Positions 8,556-15,991 of a stretch of 64,000 bases of DNA are shown here, in pieces. The translations under genes were made by a program, and so were the position numbers. The DNA comes from Pseudomonas sp. PH1b. Lineage in GTDB: Bacteria > Pseudomonadota > Gammaproteobacteria > Pseudomonadales > Pseudomonadaceae. The stretch's first letter is position 1; every line of letters starts with the position of its first letter. The notes below the pieces were generated by a model. It was not told where the DNA came from and searched no databases. It saw only the letters and a program-made list of their open reading frames with translations. The stretch lies in the NCBI RefSeq assembly GCF_000633395.1, contig NZ_AYMU01000020.1, positions 62,001 through 126,000 on the forward strand, written 5' to 3'.

Positions 8556-9005
8556 TCAACGCAGAGCGAGTATGGCCGCCCACTGATCGGCGCTGACCGG
8601 CATCACCGACAGGCGACTGCCTTTTTGCACCAGGGGCAACTCGGCGAGGGCTGATTGCTGCTTGAGGTAGTCCAGGCGCAGGACCTTGCCGAAGGTCTCC
8701 ACATGGGCCACGTCGATCGCGCTCCAGGCGTTCTTCTCGGCACTGGACTTGGGGTCGAAATAGACGCTGTCCGGTTCCAGGGCGGTCGGGTCCGGGTAGG
8801 CGGCCCGAATGATCCGGCCAATGCCGGCGATACCCGGTTCCGGGCAGCTGGAGTGGTAGAAGAAGAATTCGTCGCCTACCGCCATGGCGCGCAGGAAGTT
8901 GCGCGCCTGGTAATTGCGCACTCCGTCCCAGCGGGCTTGGCCGAGGTGCTGCAAACCCTGGATCGAGAGCTCGTCGGGCTCGGATTTCATCAGCCAATAG
9001 GCCAT
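8556..9005 (-). CDS. EVE domain-containing protein
   Basis: A 149-residue protein that is a single EVE domain (PUA-like/YTH-like fold): it starts MAYWLMKSEPDE, then WDGVRNYQARNFLR, GDEFFFYHS and a DPTALEPDS segment, all typical. EVE domains are thought to bind modified bases in DNA or RNA; the role of this stand-alone bacterial form is not known. It lies downstream of the 5-formyltetrahydrofolate cyclo-ligase gene on the same strand, with the small + strand ORF at 9203 in between. No restriction or defence gene is next to it, so there is no local sign of a defence role. Confidence 0.9.
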   Translation of the reverse strand: MAYWLMKSEPDELSIQGLQHLGQARWDGVRNYQARNFLRAMAVGDEFFFYHSSCPEPGIAGIGRIIRAAYPDPTALEPDSVYFDPKSSAEKNAWSAIDVAHVETFGKVLRLDYLKQQSALAELPLVQKGSRLSVMPVSADQWAAILALR

Positions 9006-9058
9006 CTTTCTTACCCTCCAAAGGGTGATTGGGCAGGTTGTCGGGCAATTTTATGACA

Positions 9059-9073
9059 AACCGACGGTCGGTT
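9059..9073. promoter_or_regulatory. Perfect 15 bp palindrome, candidate operator
   Basis: AACCGAC-G-GTCGGTT reads the same on both strands. It lies in the 197 bp divergent spacer between the EVE gene (start at 9005) and the small membrane ORF (start at 9203). Size and symmetry fit a dimeric repressor such as a TetR-family protein, but no such regulator gene is adjacent. Confidence 0.45.
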
Positions 9074-9202
9074 GACGTCAGCGTTTGCGTGTCGGTTCAC
9101 GTTATCGCAGAATGCCGGGATTTTAAGCTTGACGCTGCTGCACGGGCCGTTGTTAGAACCGTTGCTGTCATCGTGTGTGACTTGCCCGAGGGGGGGCAAT
9201 CG

Positions 9203-9352
9203 ATGAAACGCCAACCGGATTTACTATGGATTTTGGTTATTTTGTTCGGTTTGGGCGTTGTGACCACCGGTTATGCGCAGAGCTTGTGGGCAAGCAAGAC
9301 CGATGCCCCCATCGAAATCGCACAACAGCAGCCGCAGCCTTTCAAGCGCTGA
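9203..9352 (+). CDS. Small predicted membrane protein, 49 residues
   Basis: The ATG at 9203 is preceded by a very strong GAGGGGG seven bases upstream. The product has one hydrophobic helix (about residues 7-24, LLWILVILFGLGVVTTGY) and a short polar tail rich in glutamine. The positive N-terminus suggests either a single-pass membrane protein or an uncleaved signal anchor. I do not recognise a named family. It is divergent from the EVE gene and convergent with the cyclo-ligase gene, 33 bases away. The good ribosome site and helix make it a believable gene despite its size. Confidence 0.6.
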   Translation: MKRQPDLLWILVILFGLGVVTTGYAQSLWASKTDAPIEIAQQQPQPFKR

Positions 9353-9385
9353 ACCATCTCGGGTGCCGCTGATCGAACGCGGCAC

Positions 9386-9991
9386 CTATCGAGCGAAGTA
9401 CCAGCCCCGATCCGTCACCGTTCCCTGCAAGGGTACATCCCAACTGGCCTGGTCCAGCTTTCCGACTTTCTGACATTCATGGGCCAGCCCCAGCAGCTTC
9501 GGCTTGCGCCAGTTCTGGCGCCGCGCAAGGTAGGCCAGGCTGCGGTCATAAAAGCCGCCACCCATCCCTAGGCGTCCACCTTCTTCATCAAAGCCAACCA
9601 GGGGCAGCAGCACCAGGTCCAGGGCCCAGACCTTGCGTTGCCGCGCGCAATTGACCCGGGGCTCGAGAATGCGAAAACGATTGGGCCGCAGCGTTTCTCC
9701 CGGGAGGATGCGTTGGAAAACCATCTTGGTCCGGGGCCAGGCGCTGAGCACCGGCAGGTAGGTGGCCTTGCCCCGGCGCTGGGCGGCACGCAGCAGCAGG
9801 CGCGGGTCGATTTCACCGTCGGTGGGCAGATACAGGGACAGGTGCCGGGCCCGACGAAACACCGGGTCCTGTGCCAGTTGGCGGTACAGGCCGAGGGCTG
9901 CCTGGCGTTGTTCGGCAGGGCTCAGGGCGCGACGGGCCTTGCGCAGCATGCGGCGAAGTTGCGGGCGGGAAAGCGGCGCAGGTTCGGTCAT
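9386..9991 (-). CDS. ygfA: 5-formyltetrahydrofolate cyclo-ligase
   Basis: The enzyme converts 5-formyl-THF to 5,10-methenyl-THF with ATP, returning a storage folate to one-carbon metabolism. The 201-residue length is typical. The N-terminal basic segment (RRMLRKARRAL), SLYLPTDGEID and the diagnostic GMGGGFYD (142-149) are all present. I chose the ATG at 9991 because the longer frame to 10078 would run into the 3' end of the 6S RNA. Its position just downstream of zapA and 6S RNA is the conserved arrangement known from many gammaproteobacteria, where the 6S transcript can read into this gene. Confidence 0.93.
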   Translation of the reverse strand: MTEPAPLSRPQLRRMLRKARRALSPAEQRQAALGLYRQLAQDPVFRRARHLSLYLPTDGEIDPRLLLRAAQRRGKATYLPVLSAWPRTKMVFQRILPGETLRPNRFRILEPRVNCARQRKVWALDLVLLPLVGFDEEGGRLGMGGGFYDRSLAYLARRQNWRKPKLLGLAHECQKVGKLDQASWDVPLQGTVTDRGWYFAR

Positions 9992-10080
9992 GAAAGAGGC
10001 TATGAGAAGGTCGGATTTGGCAGAACAGCCTACCCGGAAAAACCAATGCCAGCATGGATAACTGGCATTGGCTGACAATT

Positions 10081-10259
10081 CAGGCTCCCCAGGCGAACCG
10101 CTGTCGACTTAGCCCTTGAACCCGAAAGTTCAAGGCGGAAGATGCAGCAGGCTTTAAGGCTTTCCGTCTAGCGGACATGCACACCAGCCCAACGTGCAAC
10201 TTCCAGGGTAGTGCGAATCGGCTCAGGGACATCGCCAACTGGCAAGCACCCCAGGGAGT
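10081..10259 (-). ncRNA. ssrS: 6S RNA
   Basis: The zapA-ygfA intergenic region is the classic 6S RNA site. The transcript of about 179 bases can fold into the expected long rod: the 5' end CTCCCTGGGGTGC pairs with the 3' end CGCCTGGGGAG, and the central region leaves an open bubble flanked by helices. The body also carries the stem CCTTGAACTTTCGGGTTCAAGG near its 3' third. 6S RNA mimics an open promoter and sequesters sigma-70 RNA polymerase in stationary phase. The 5' end was placed seven bases after a good -10 box; the 3' end is approximate. Confidence 0.9.
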
Positions 10260-10265
10260 GGCGGG

Positions 10266-10294
10266 AGTATACCGCAACCGCTGTCAGGAATCAG
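10266..10294 (-). promoter_or_regulatory. Predicted sigma-70 promoter of 6S RNA
   Basis: On the minus strand TATACT (10271-10266) is preceded by 17 bases and the hexamer CTGATT (10294-10289). It overlaps the last codons of zapA and predicts a transcript start near 10259, which fits the end of the 6S pairing. Confidence 0.5.
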
Positions 10295-10607
10295 CTTTGC
10301 TTGTGTCCGAATCAGTGGCCAGGACCAGGTCGACACGCTCCAGCAGGTCGCGCACCTGTTCACGGGTTGTCGCATTGGCTTGCACGTCCGGGCGCTCCTG
10401 GCGGTGCAGCAGGTCGTGGGTGATGTTCAGCGCGGCCATGACCGCAATGCGATCGGCACCAATGACTTTGCCGCTGCTGCGGATCTCGCGCATCTTGCCG
10501 TCCAGGTAGCGGGCGGCGCTGACCAGGTTGCTGCGTTCTTCCTGGGGACAGATGATCGAATATTCTTTGTCGAGGATCTGCACGGTAACGCTATTGCTTG
10601 AACTCAT
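10284..10607 (-). CDS. zapA: Cell division protein ZapA
   Basis: A 107-residue protein with the ZapA pattern: an N-terminal beta hairpin (VTVQILDKEYSIICP), the YLDGKMREIR helix, then MAALNITHDLL and a C-terminal coiled coil. ZapA binds FtsZ and bundles its filaments at midcell. It overlaps the upstream TIGR02449 gene by four bases (ATGA), so the two are translationally coupled. The 6S RNA gene follows directly. Confidence 0.95.
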   Translation of the reverse strand: MSSSNSVTVQILDKEYSIICPQEERSNLVSAARYLDGKMREIRSSGKVIGADRIAVMAALNITHDLLHRQERPDVQANATTREQVRDLLERVDLVLATDSDTSKADS

Positions 10608-10813
10608 GAGTCTTGCTCCAGGGCCTTGAGGCGCGAAATCATCGATTCGACCTTACGCCGGGCGATTTCGTTTTTTTCAATGAGGTGCGCGCGTTCCTCG
10701 CGCCAGGTCTTTTCCTGAGCTAATAAGAGTGCGTTTTGACTCTTTAGTTGCTCGACCCGGGTAATAAGCAGCTCGAGTCTGGCCATCAGTGCGTGCAGGT
10801 CGGTGTCTTCCAT
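10604..10813 (-). CDS. TIGR02449-family small coiled-coil protein
   Basis: The 69-residue product, MEDTDLHALMARLELLITRV onward, is almost entirely a coiled coil with leucines at heptad spacing and many charged residues. It belongs to the small family found directly upstream of zapA in Pseudomonas and relatives, sometimes compared with ZapB because of location and shape. The start at 10813 gives a length matching the family; a longer in-frame extension to 11023 is not supported. The four-base overlap with zapA suggests a linked role in division, which is inference. Confidence 0.85.
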   Translation of the reverse strand: MEDTDLHALMARLELLITRVEQLKSQNALLLAQEKTWREERAHLIEKNEIARRKVESMISRLKALEQDS

Positions 10814-11048
10814 TGTGTCCCACTGAAGTTGGTCTGATGAGTGGCAACTGGCTGGGCAGCGTCTGGACGGGGTGAACAATCCTGGCGCATCGGGCGCTGT
10901 CCGGTCGGTAATCTGTCGGTCGCCCAAGGCCCTGCGGACCTCTGTAGCGGGGCGCAAGGCACAACACGGCGCTGGCAATGAATGATGACACGCCCTACGA
11001 TACAAGGCCTTCATTCTAGACATTGCGCCGCCTGGCGCCTAGCTGCCC

Positions 11049-11606
11049 ATGCCCATTCAGAATTCCCCGTATAACGCCTTCGCCACCCTGCTCAGCAGCA
11101 GCGGTCATCCTGTTTCCCCTGCCGAATTGCACGGCCTGTTGCTGGGGCGCAGTTGCGCCGGTGCCGGCTTTGAGGTCGATGGCTGGCTGGTGGACGCCGC
11201 CGAACTGCTCGAAGGCGAGCCGCAAGACAACGTACGCAACGCCTTGATTGGCCTGCAGGAAATGGTCAAGGGCGAGCTCACCAGCGATGACATGACCGTG
11301 GTCCTGCTGCTGCCCAGCGATGATGCGCCCCTGACCGAGCGTGCCGCGGCCCTGGGCCAGTGGTGCCAGGGGTTCCTCGCCGGTTTCGGCCTCAACTCCC
11401 GTGACAGCAGTGCCCTGAGCACGGAGGCCACGGAAGTGTTGCAGGACCTTGCAGCGATTGCCCAGGTGCAGGACGCCTTGGAAGAATCCGAGGACGGCGA
11501 AAGCGACTATATGGAAGTGATGGAGTACCTGCGGGTTGCCCCGTTGCTGCTGTTCACCGAAACCAACAAGACCGTTGCACCGGCTGCCAAGCCTTCTCTG
11601 CACTGA
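11049..11606 (+). CDS. ygfB: UPF0149 family protein (YgfB-like)
   Basis: A 185-residue, acidic, largely alpha-helical protein with the family pattern ELHGLLLGRSCAG near residue 27 and the C-terminal DYMEVMEYLRVAP block. It is the first gene of a cluster running into pepP, ubiH and ubiI, 23 bases before pepP, the arrangement seen in E. coli ygfB-pepP-ubiH-ubiI. In P. aeruginosa the ygfB homologue has been linked to regulation of ampC and beta-lactam tolerance. It is divergent from the TIGR02449-zapA unit, with 235 bases of shared upstream region. Confidence 0.9.
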   Translation: MPIQNSPYNAFATLLSSSGHPVSPAELHGLLLGRSCAGAGFEVDGWLVDAAELLEGEPQDNVRNALIGLQEMVKGELTSDDMTVVLLLPSDDAPLTERAAALGQWCQGFLAGFGLNSRDSSALSTEATEVLQDLAAIAQVQDALEESEDGESDYMEVMEYLRVAPLLLFTETNKTVAPAAKPSLH

Positions 11607-11629
11607 TCGACAGGGAATTCTGTCTGCCC

Positions 11630-12964
11630 ATGATTCATATCCCGAAATCGGAATACGGCCGTCGCCGCAGGGCGCTCATGGCGCAGATGGAACCCAACAG
11701 CATCGCGATCCTGCCGGCTGCGGCCGTGGCCATTCGCAATCGCGACGTGGAGCACGTCTACCGCCAGGACAGCGACTTCCAGTACCTCAGTGGCTTTCCC
11801 GAGCCCCAGGCCGTGATCGTGCTGATACCCGGTCGCGAGCATGGCGAGTACCTGCTGTTCTGCCGCGAGCGCAATGCCGAACGCGAGCTCTGGGACGGTC
11901 TGCGGGCCGGCCAGGAAGGAGCAATCCGTGACTACGGTGCCGATGATGCCTTCCCCATCACCGATATCGACGACATCCTCCCGGGCCTGATCGAAGGGCG
12001 TGACCGGGTCTACTCGGCCATGGGCAGCAACCCTGAGTTCGATCGCCACCTGATGGACTGGATCAACGTGATCCGCTCTAAAGCCCACCTTGGCGCCCAG
12101 CCACCGAACGAATTCGTTGCCCTGGATCATCTGCTGCACGACATGCGCCTGTATAAATCGGCGGCAGAAGTGAAGGTGATGCGCGAGGCGGCACGGATTT
12201 CCGCCCAGGCCCATATCCGGGCAATGCAGGCCAGCCGTGCCGGCCTGCATGAATTCAGCCTGGAGGCCGAACTGGATTACGAGTTCCGCAAGGGCGGGGC
12301 GAAGATGCCGGCCTATGGCTCCATCGTCGCGTCGGGGCGCAACAGTTGCATCCTGCATTACCAGCAGAATGACGCCGTGCTCAAGGACGGTGACCTGGTG
12401 CTGATCGACGCCGGTTGCGAGATCGATTGCTACGCCAGCGACATTACACGGACCTGGCCGGTCAATGGCAAGTTCTCGCCTGAGCAGCGGGCGATCTACG
12501 AGTTGGTGCTGGCTTCCCAGGAAGCGGCCTTTGCCGAGATTGCCCCGAACAAGCACTGGAACCAGGCCCATGAGGCAACGGTTCGGGTGATCACCGCCGG
12601 CCTGGTGACGCTCGGCCTGCTGCAAGGTGAGGTCGACGAGCTGATTGCCAGTGAGGCCTACAAGGCGTTTTACATGCACCGTGCCGGTCACTGGCTGGGC
12701 ATGGATGTACATGATGTCGGCGAATACAGGGTCGGCGGCGAGTGGCGGGTGTTGGAGGTCGGCATGGCGCTGACCGTCGAACCGGGCATCTATATCTCCC
12801 CGGACAACCAGCAGGTAGCGAAGAAATGGCGCGGCATTGGCGTGCGCATCGAGGACGACGTGGTAGTGACCAAGCAGGGCTGTGAAATTCTGACCGGTGG
12901 CGTGCCCAAGCGTGTTGCCGAGATTGAGGCACTGATGGCCGCAGCCCAGGGTGGTGTGGCATGA
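11630..12964 (+). CDS. pepP: Xaa-Pro aminopeptidase P
   Basis: The enzyme removes N-terminal residues that precede proline. This 444-residue protein has the N-terminal AMP_N domain (about 1-135) and a C-terminal pita-bread M24 domain. The metal ligands are in place: D260 (VLIDAGC), D271 (ASDITR), H354 (RAGHWLGMDVHD), E384 (VEPGIY) and E408 (RIEDDV). Its stop overlaps the ubiH start by four bases, so it is in the same transcript as the ubiquinone genes, a long-known arrangement without a clear metabolic reason. Confidence 0.95.
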   Translation: MIHIPKSEYGRRRRALMAQMEPNSIAILPAAAVAIRNRDVEHVYRQDSDFQYLSGFPEPQAVIVLIPGREHGEYLLFCRERNAERELWDGLRAGQEGAIRDYGADDAFPITDIDDILPGLIEGRDRVYSAMGSNPEFDRHLMDWINVIRSKAHLGAQPPNEFVALDHLLHDMRLYKSAAEVKVMREAARISAQAHIRAMQASRAGLHEFSLEAELDYEFRKGGAKMPAYGSIVASGRNSCILHYQQNDAVLKDGDLVLIDAGCEIDCYASDITRTWPVNGKFSPEQRAIYELVLASQEAAFAEIAPNKHWNQAHEATVRVITAGLVTLGLLQGEVDELIASEAYKAFYMHRAGHWLGMDVHDVGEYRVGGEWRVLEVGMALTVEPGIYISPDNQQVAKKWRGIGVRIEDDVVVTKQGCEILTGGVPKRVAEIEALMAAAQGGVA

Positions 12965-14148
12965 ACCGGGTCAATCTGGCGATCATTGGCGGCGGCCTGG
13001 TAGGCGCCAGCCTGGCCCTGGCGCTGCAGGCCGGAGCCAAGGCCCGGGGCTGGAAGATCGTGCTGATCGAGCCCTTTGCCCCGGGCGACAGCTTCCAGCC
13101 CAGCTACGACGCCCGCTCTTCGGCCCTGTCCTTCGGCGCCCGGCAGATCTATCAGCGCCTGGGCCTGTGGCAGTCGATTTCCCGACGCGCCGAGCCGATC
13201 AAGCAGATTCACGTGTCCGACCGTGGGCGGTTTTCCACCGCGCGCCTGTCGGCCATGGAAGAGGGTGTCCCGGCCCTGGGCTATGTAGTGGAAAACGCCT
13301 GGCTCGGCCAATGCCTGTGGCAGGGCCTGGACAAGGACGTGATCAGCTGGCGCTGCCCGGCCGAGGTCACTCGCCTGGAGCCGCTGCAAGGCGGTTATCG
13401 CCTGACCCTCAATGATGAAACCACCCTGGAATGCGACCTGGCGGTGCTCGCCGACGGCGGACGCTCCGGGCTGCGCGAGCAACTGGGCATCGGGGTCAAG
13501 CATCGCCCCTATAACCAGAGCGCGCTGATCGCCAACATCACCCCCAGCGAAGCCCACAATGGCATGGCGTTCGAGCGCTTTACCGATGACGGCCCGATGG
13601 CCTTGCTGCCGCTGCCGGAGAATCGCTGCGCACTGATCTGGACCCGCCAGGGCATGGATGCGCAGCGCCTGGCCGAGTTGGACGAGCGGGCTTTCCTCAG
13701 CGAGTTGCAGGGTGTGTTCGGCTATCGCCTGGGCACCCTCAAGCAAGTCGGCGCGCGGCACCTGTACCCACTGTCACTGGTAGAGGCCGAAGAACAGGTG
13801 CGTCCGCACCTGGTGGTGCTGGGCAATGCCGCCCACAGCCTGCATCCGATTGCCGGCCAGGGCTTCAACCTGTCATTGCGCGATGCCCAGGCTCTGGCGG
13901 ATGCCTTGCTGGCCAGCGAGCGGACGCCGGGGGACTTCTCGGTGTTGCAGGCCTACCGCGAGCGCCAGCGCCTGGACCAGGACCTGACCGTGGGGTTCTC
14001 CGACCAGGTCACGCGATTGTTCGGCAGCAAGCTGCCTCTGCTGTCGGTGGGGCGCAATCTGGGCCTGCTGGGGCTGGACCTGCTGCCTCCGGCCAAGCGC
14101 TGGTTCGCCCGTCAGGCCATGGGCCTGGGTACCCGCCCGGATGCGTGA
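12961..14148 (+). CDS. ubiH: 2-octaprenyl-6-methoxyphenol hydroxylase UbiH
   Basis: A class A flavoprotein monooxygenase of aerobic ubiquinone synthesis, hydroxylating ring carbon C1. The 395-residue protein shows the N-terminal FAD motif IIGGGLVGASLAL, the DG motif in LAVLADGGRSGLR and the ribose-binding segment GNAAHSLHPIAGQGFNLSLRD. The GNAAH variant and greater similarity to UbiH distinguish it from the related protein at 14630. It overlaps pepP by four bases and the next gene by eight, which argues for tight co-translation. Confidence 0.93.
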   Translation: MNRVNLAIIGGGLVGASLALALQAGAKARGWKIVLIEPFAPGDSFQPSYDARSSALSFGARQIYQRLGLWQSISRRAEPIKQIHVSDRGRFSTARLSAMEEGVPALGYVVENAWLGQCLWQGLDKDVISWRCPAEVTRLEPLQGGYRLTLNDETTLECDLAVLADGGRSGLREQLGIGVKHRPYNQSALIANITPSEAHNGMAFERFTDDGPMALLPLPENRCALIWTRQGMDAQRLAELDERAFLSELQGVFGYRLGTLKQVGARHLYPLSLVEAEEQVRPHLVVLGNAAHSLHPIAGQGFNLSLRDAQALADALLASERTPGDFSVLQAYRERQRLDQDLTVGFSDQVTRLFGSKLPLLSVGRNLGLLGLDLLPPAKRWFARQAMGLGTRPDA

Positions 14149-14626
14149 CTGGTTGACCCGGCGTGTCGGCAAGGCACGTTTGTTGCGCTGGTTGCTCAGC
14201 CTGTACCCACCCTATCTGGGGGCGGGTGTGCGGGTGCGGCACATCAGCGAGGATTTCCGTGAAGCCCAGGTCGCCATGGGCTTGGGCTGGTACAACCGCA
14301 ACTATGTCGGGACCCAGTTCGGCGGCAGCCTGTATTCGATGGTGGACCCGTTTTTCATGCTGATGCTGATGGAGAACCTGGGGCGCGACTACTTCGTCTG
14401 GGACAAGGCTGCGGCCATTGATTTCATCGCCCCGGGCAAGGGCCCGGTGTTCGCTCGGTTCAACATCGATCAGGCGTTGCTCGACGAGATCCGCCGGCAG
14501 ACCGCCAATGGCGAGAAATACCTGCCGCAGTTGCAGGTGGAGATTCATGATGGCTCCGGCACCCTGGTGGCGCGGGTCGATAAAACCCTTTACGTGCGGC
14601 GCAAGCCGCAAGCGAGACAGGCCTAA
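14141..14626 (+). CDS. DUF4442 domain-containing hot-dog fold protein
   Basis: A 161-residue protein of the DUF4442 family, related to the thioesterase hot-dog superfamily. Recognisable parts are the early helix (LLRWLLSLYPPYLGAGV), YNRNYVGTQFGGSLYSMVDPF (the central hot-dog helix region) and VDKTLYVRRK at the end. Its start overlaps ubiH by eight bases and its stop is three bases before ubiI. Some hot-dog proteins hydrolyse acyl-CoA esters; no activity can be assigned here. Placement between two ubiquinone hydroxylases makes a link to quinone or lipid metabolism plausible. Confidence 0.85.
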   Translation: MRDWLTRRVGKARLLRWLLSLYPPYLGAGVRVRHISEDFREAQVAMGLGWYNRNYVGTQFGGSLYSMVDPFFMLMLMENLGRDYFVWDKAAAIDFIAPGKGPVFARFNIDQALLDEIRRQTANGEKYLPQLQVEIHDGSGTLVARVDKTLYVRRKPQARQA

Positions 14627-14629
14627 AGC

Positions 14630-15853
14630 ATGGAAATGCGCGCAGATGTGCTGATTGTCGGAGCCGGAATGGTCGGCAGTGCCTTGGCGTTGGCATTGCA
14701 GGGCAGCGGACTGGAAGTGCTGCTGCTCGATGGCGGCTCCCTGAGTGTCAAACCCTTCGATGCCCAGGCGCCGTTCGAGCCCCGAGTCAGCGCCTTGTCG
14801 GCGGCCAGCCAGCGGATCCTGCAGCGCCTGGGTGCCTGGGACGGGATCGCCCGGCGCCGCAGCAGCCCCTATTGCGACATGCAGGTCTGGGACGGCAGCG
14901 GCACCGGGCAGATCCACTTTTCGGCCGCCAGTGTGCATGCCGATGTCCTCGGGCATATCGTCGAGAACCGCGTGGTCCAGGATGCCTTGCTCGAGCGGCT
15001 GCATGAATGCGACATCGGCCTGCTGGCCAATGCGCGACTGGAGCAGATGCGCCGTTCCGGTGATGACTGGCTGCTGACCCTGGCCGACGGTCGGGTCCTG
15101 CGCGCGCCATTGGTGATCGCTGCCGATGGTGCCAACTCGGCCGTGCGCCGTCTCACCGGTTGCGCCACTCGCGAGTGGGATTACCTGCACCACGCCATCG
15201 TCACCAGCGTGCGCAGCAGCCAGCCTCACCAATTGACAGCCTGGCAGCGTTTTACCGACACCGGCCCGCTGGCGTTCCTGCCCCTGGTGCGGGACGGGCA
15301 GCACGATTGGTGCTCCATCGTCTGGTCCACCACGCCTGCTGAGGCCGAACGCCTGATGGCCCTGGACGACGAGGCATTCTGTGCCGAACTGGAGCGTGCC
15401 TTCGAAGGTCGACTGGGCACTGTGCTGGCCGCCGATCCAAGGCTCTGCGTGCCACTGCGCCAGCGGCATGCCAAGCGCTACGTGGCCGAAGGCCTGGCCC
15501 TGATCGGCGACGCCGCCCATACCATCCACCCGCTGGCGGGGCAGGGGGTCAACCTGGGCTTTCTCGATGCCGCGGTGCTGGCCGAGGTGCTGCTGCAAGC
15601 CGCCAGTCGTGGCGAGCGCCTGGCCGAGGTCAAGGTACTGAGCCGCTTCGAGCGTCGGCGCATGCCCCACAACCTGGCGCTGATGGCGGCCATGGAAGGC
15701 TTCGAGCGGCTGTTCCAGGCCGATCCGCTGCCAATGCGCTGGTTGCGCAATACCGGGCTCAAGGTGATCGACCAGATGCCCGAAGCCAAAGCCGTCTTCG
15801 TGCGCCAGGCCCTGGGCCTGAGTGGCGACCTGCCGGAACTGGCCAGGGCCTAG
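14630..15853 (+). CDS. ubiI: FAD-dependent ubiquinone hydroxylase UbiI (VisC)
   Basis: A second class A flavin monooxygenase, 407 residues, with GxGxxG in VGAGMVGSALAL, the DG motif IAADGANSAVR and the GD motif LIGDAAHTIHPLAGQGVNLGF. UbiI hydroxylates ring carbon C5 in ubiquinone synthesis; in P. aeruginosa UbiH, UbiI and Coq7 are known to share the three hydroxylations. The name UbiI rather than UbiF follows from position after pepP-ubiH and the known absence of UbiF in Pseudomonas. It is the last gene of the cluster. Confidence 0.88.
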   Translation: MEMRADVLIVGAGMVGSALALALQGSGLEVLLLDGGSLSVKPFDAQAPFEPRVSALSAASQRILQRLGAWDGIARRRSSPYCDMQVWDGSGTGQIHFSAASVHADVLGHIVENRVVQDALLERLHECDIGLLANARLEQMRRSGDDWLLTLADGRVLRAPLVIAADGANSAVRRLTGCATREWDYLHHAIVTSVRSSQPHQLTAWQRFTDTGPLAFLPLVRDGQHDWCSIVWSTTPAEAERLMALDDEAFCAELERAFEGRLGTVLAADPRLCVPLRQRHAKRYVAEGLALIGDAAHTIHPLAGQGVNLGFLDAAVLAEVLLQAASRGERLAEVKVLSRFERRRMPHNLALMAAMEGFERLFQADPLPMRWLRNTGLKVIDQMPEAKAVFVRQALGLSGDLPELARA

Positions 15854-15937
15854 CCGGCGCCCGGCGCAGGGTGTCCTGTGCCCTGGCGCCCTCGCGCAAC
15901 ATCTGGTAACTCCTCAACGCCGGGTTCGGTTGAGATG

Positions 15938-15960
15938 GCAAATGGGAGTCCTTATCATTT
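15938..15960. promoter_or_regulatory. Candidate Fur box upstream of the iron importer
   Basis: Read on the minus strand, GATAAGGACTCCCATTTGC matches the 19-base Fur consensus at about 12 positions, with both outer GATAA and CATT elements kept. It lies 32 bases before the start of the ferric-iron binding protein gene, where a repressor would block the promoter. The match is moderate. Confidence 0.4.
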
Positions 15961-15991
15961 CGCTTCACTTTGAAATCGAGAGACCGCTCCC

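Noticed and set aside
9006..9202. EVE protein as part of a restriction or defence island
   Set aside because: The neighbours are housekeeping (folate, 6S RNA, ZapA) and an exporter operon; no nuclease, methylase, helicase or toxin gene is adjacent.
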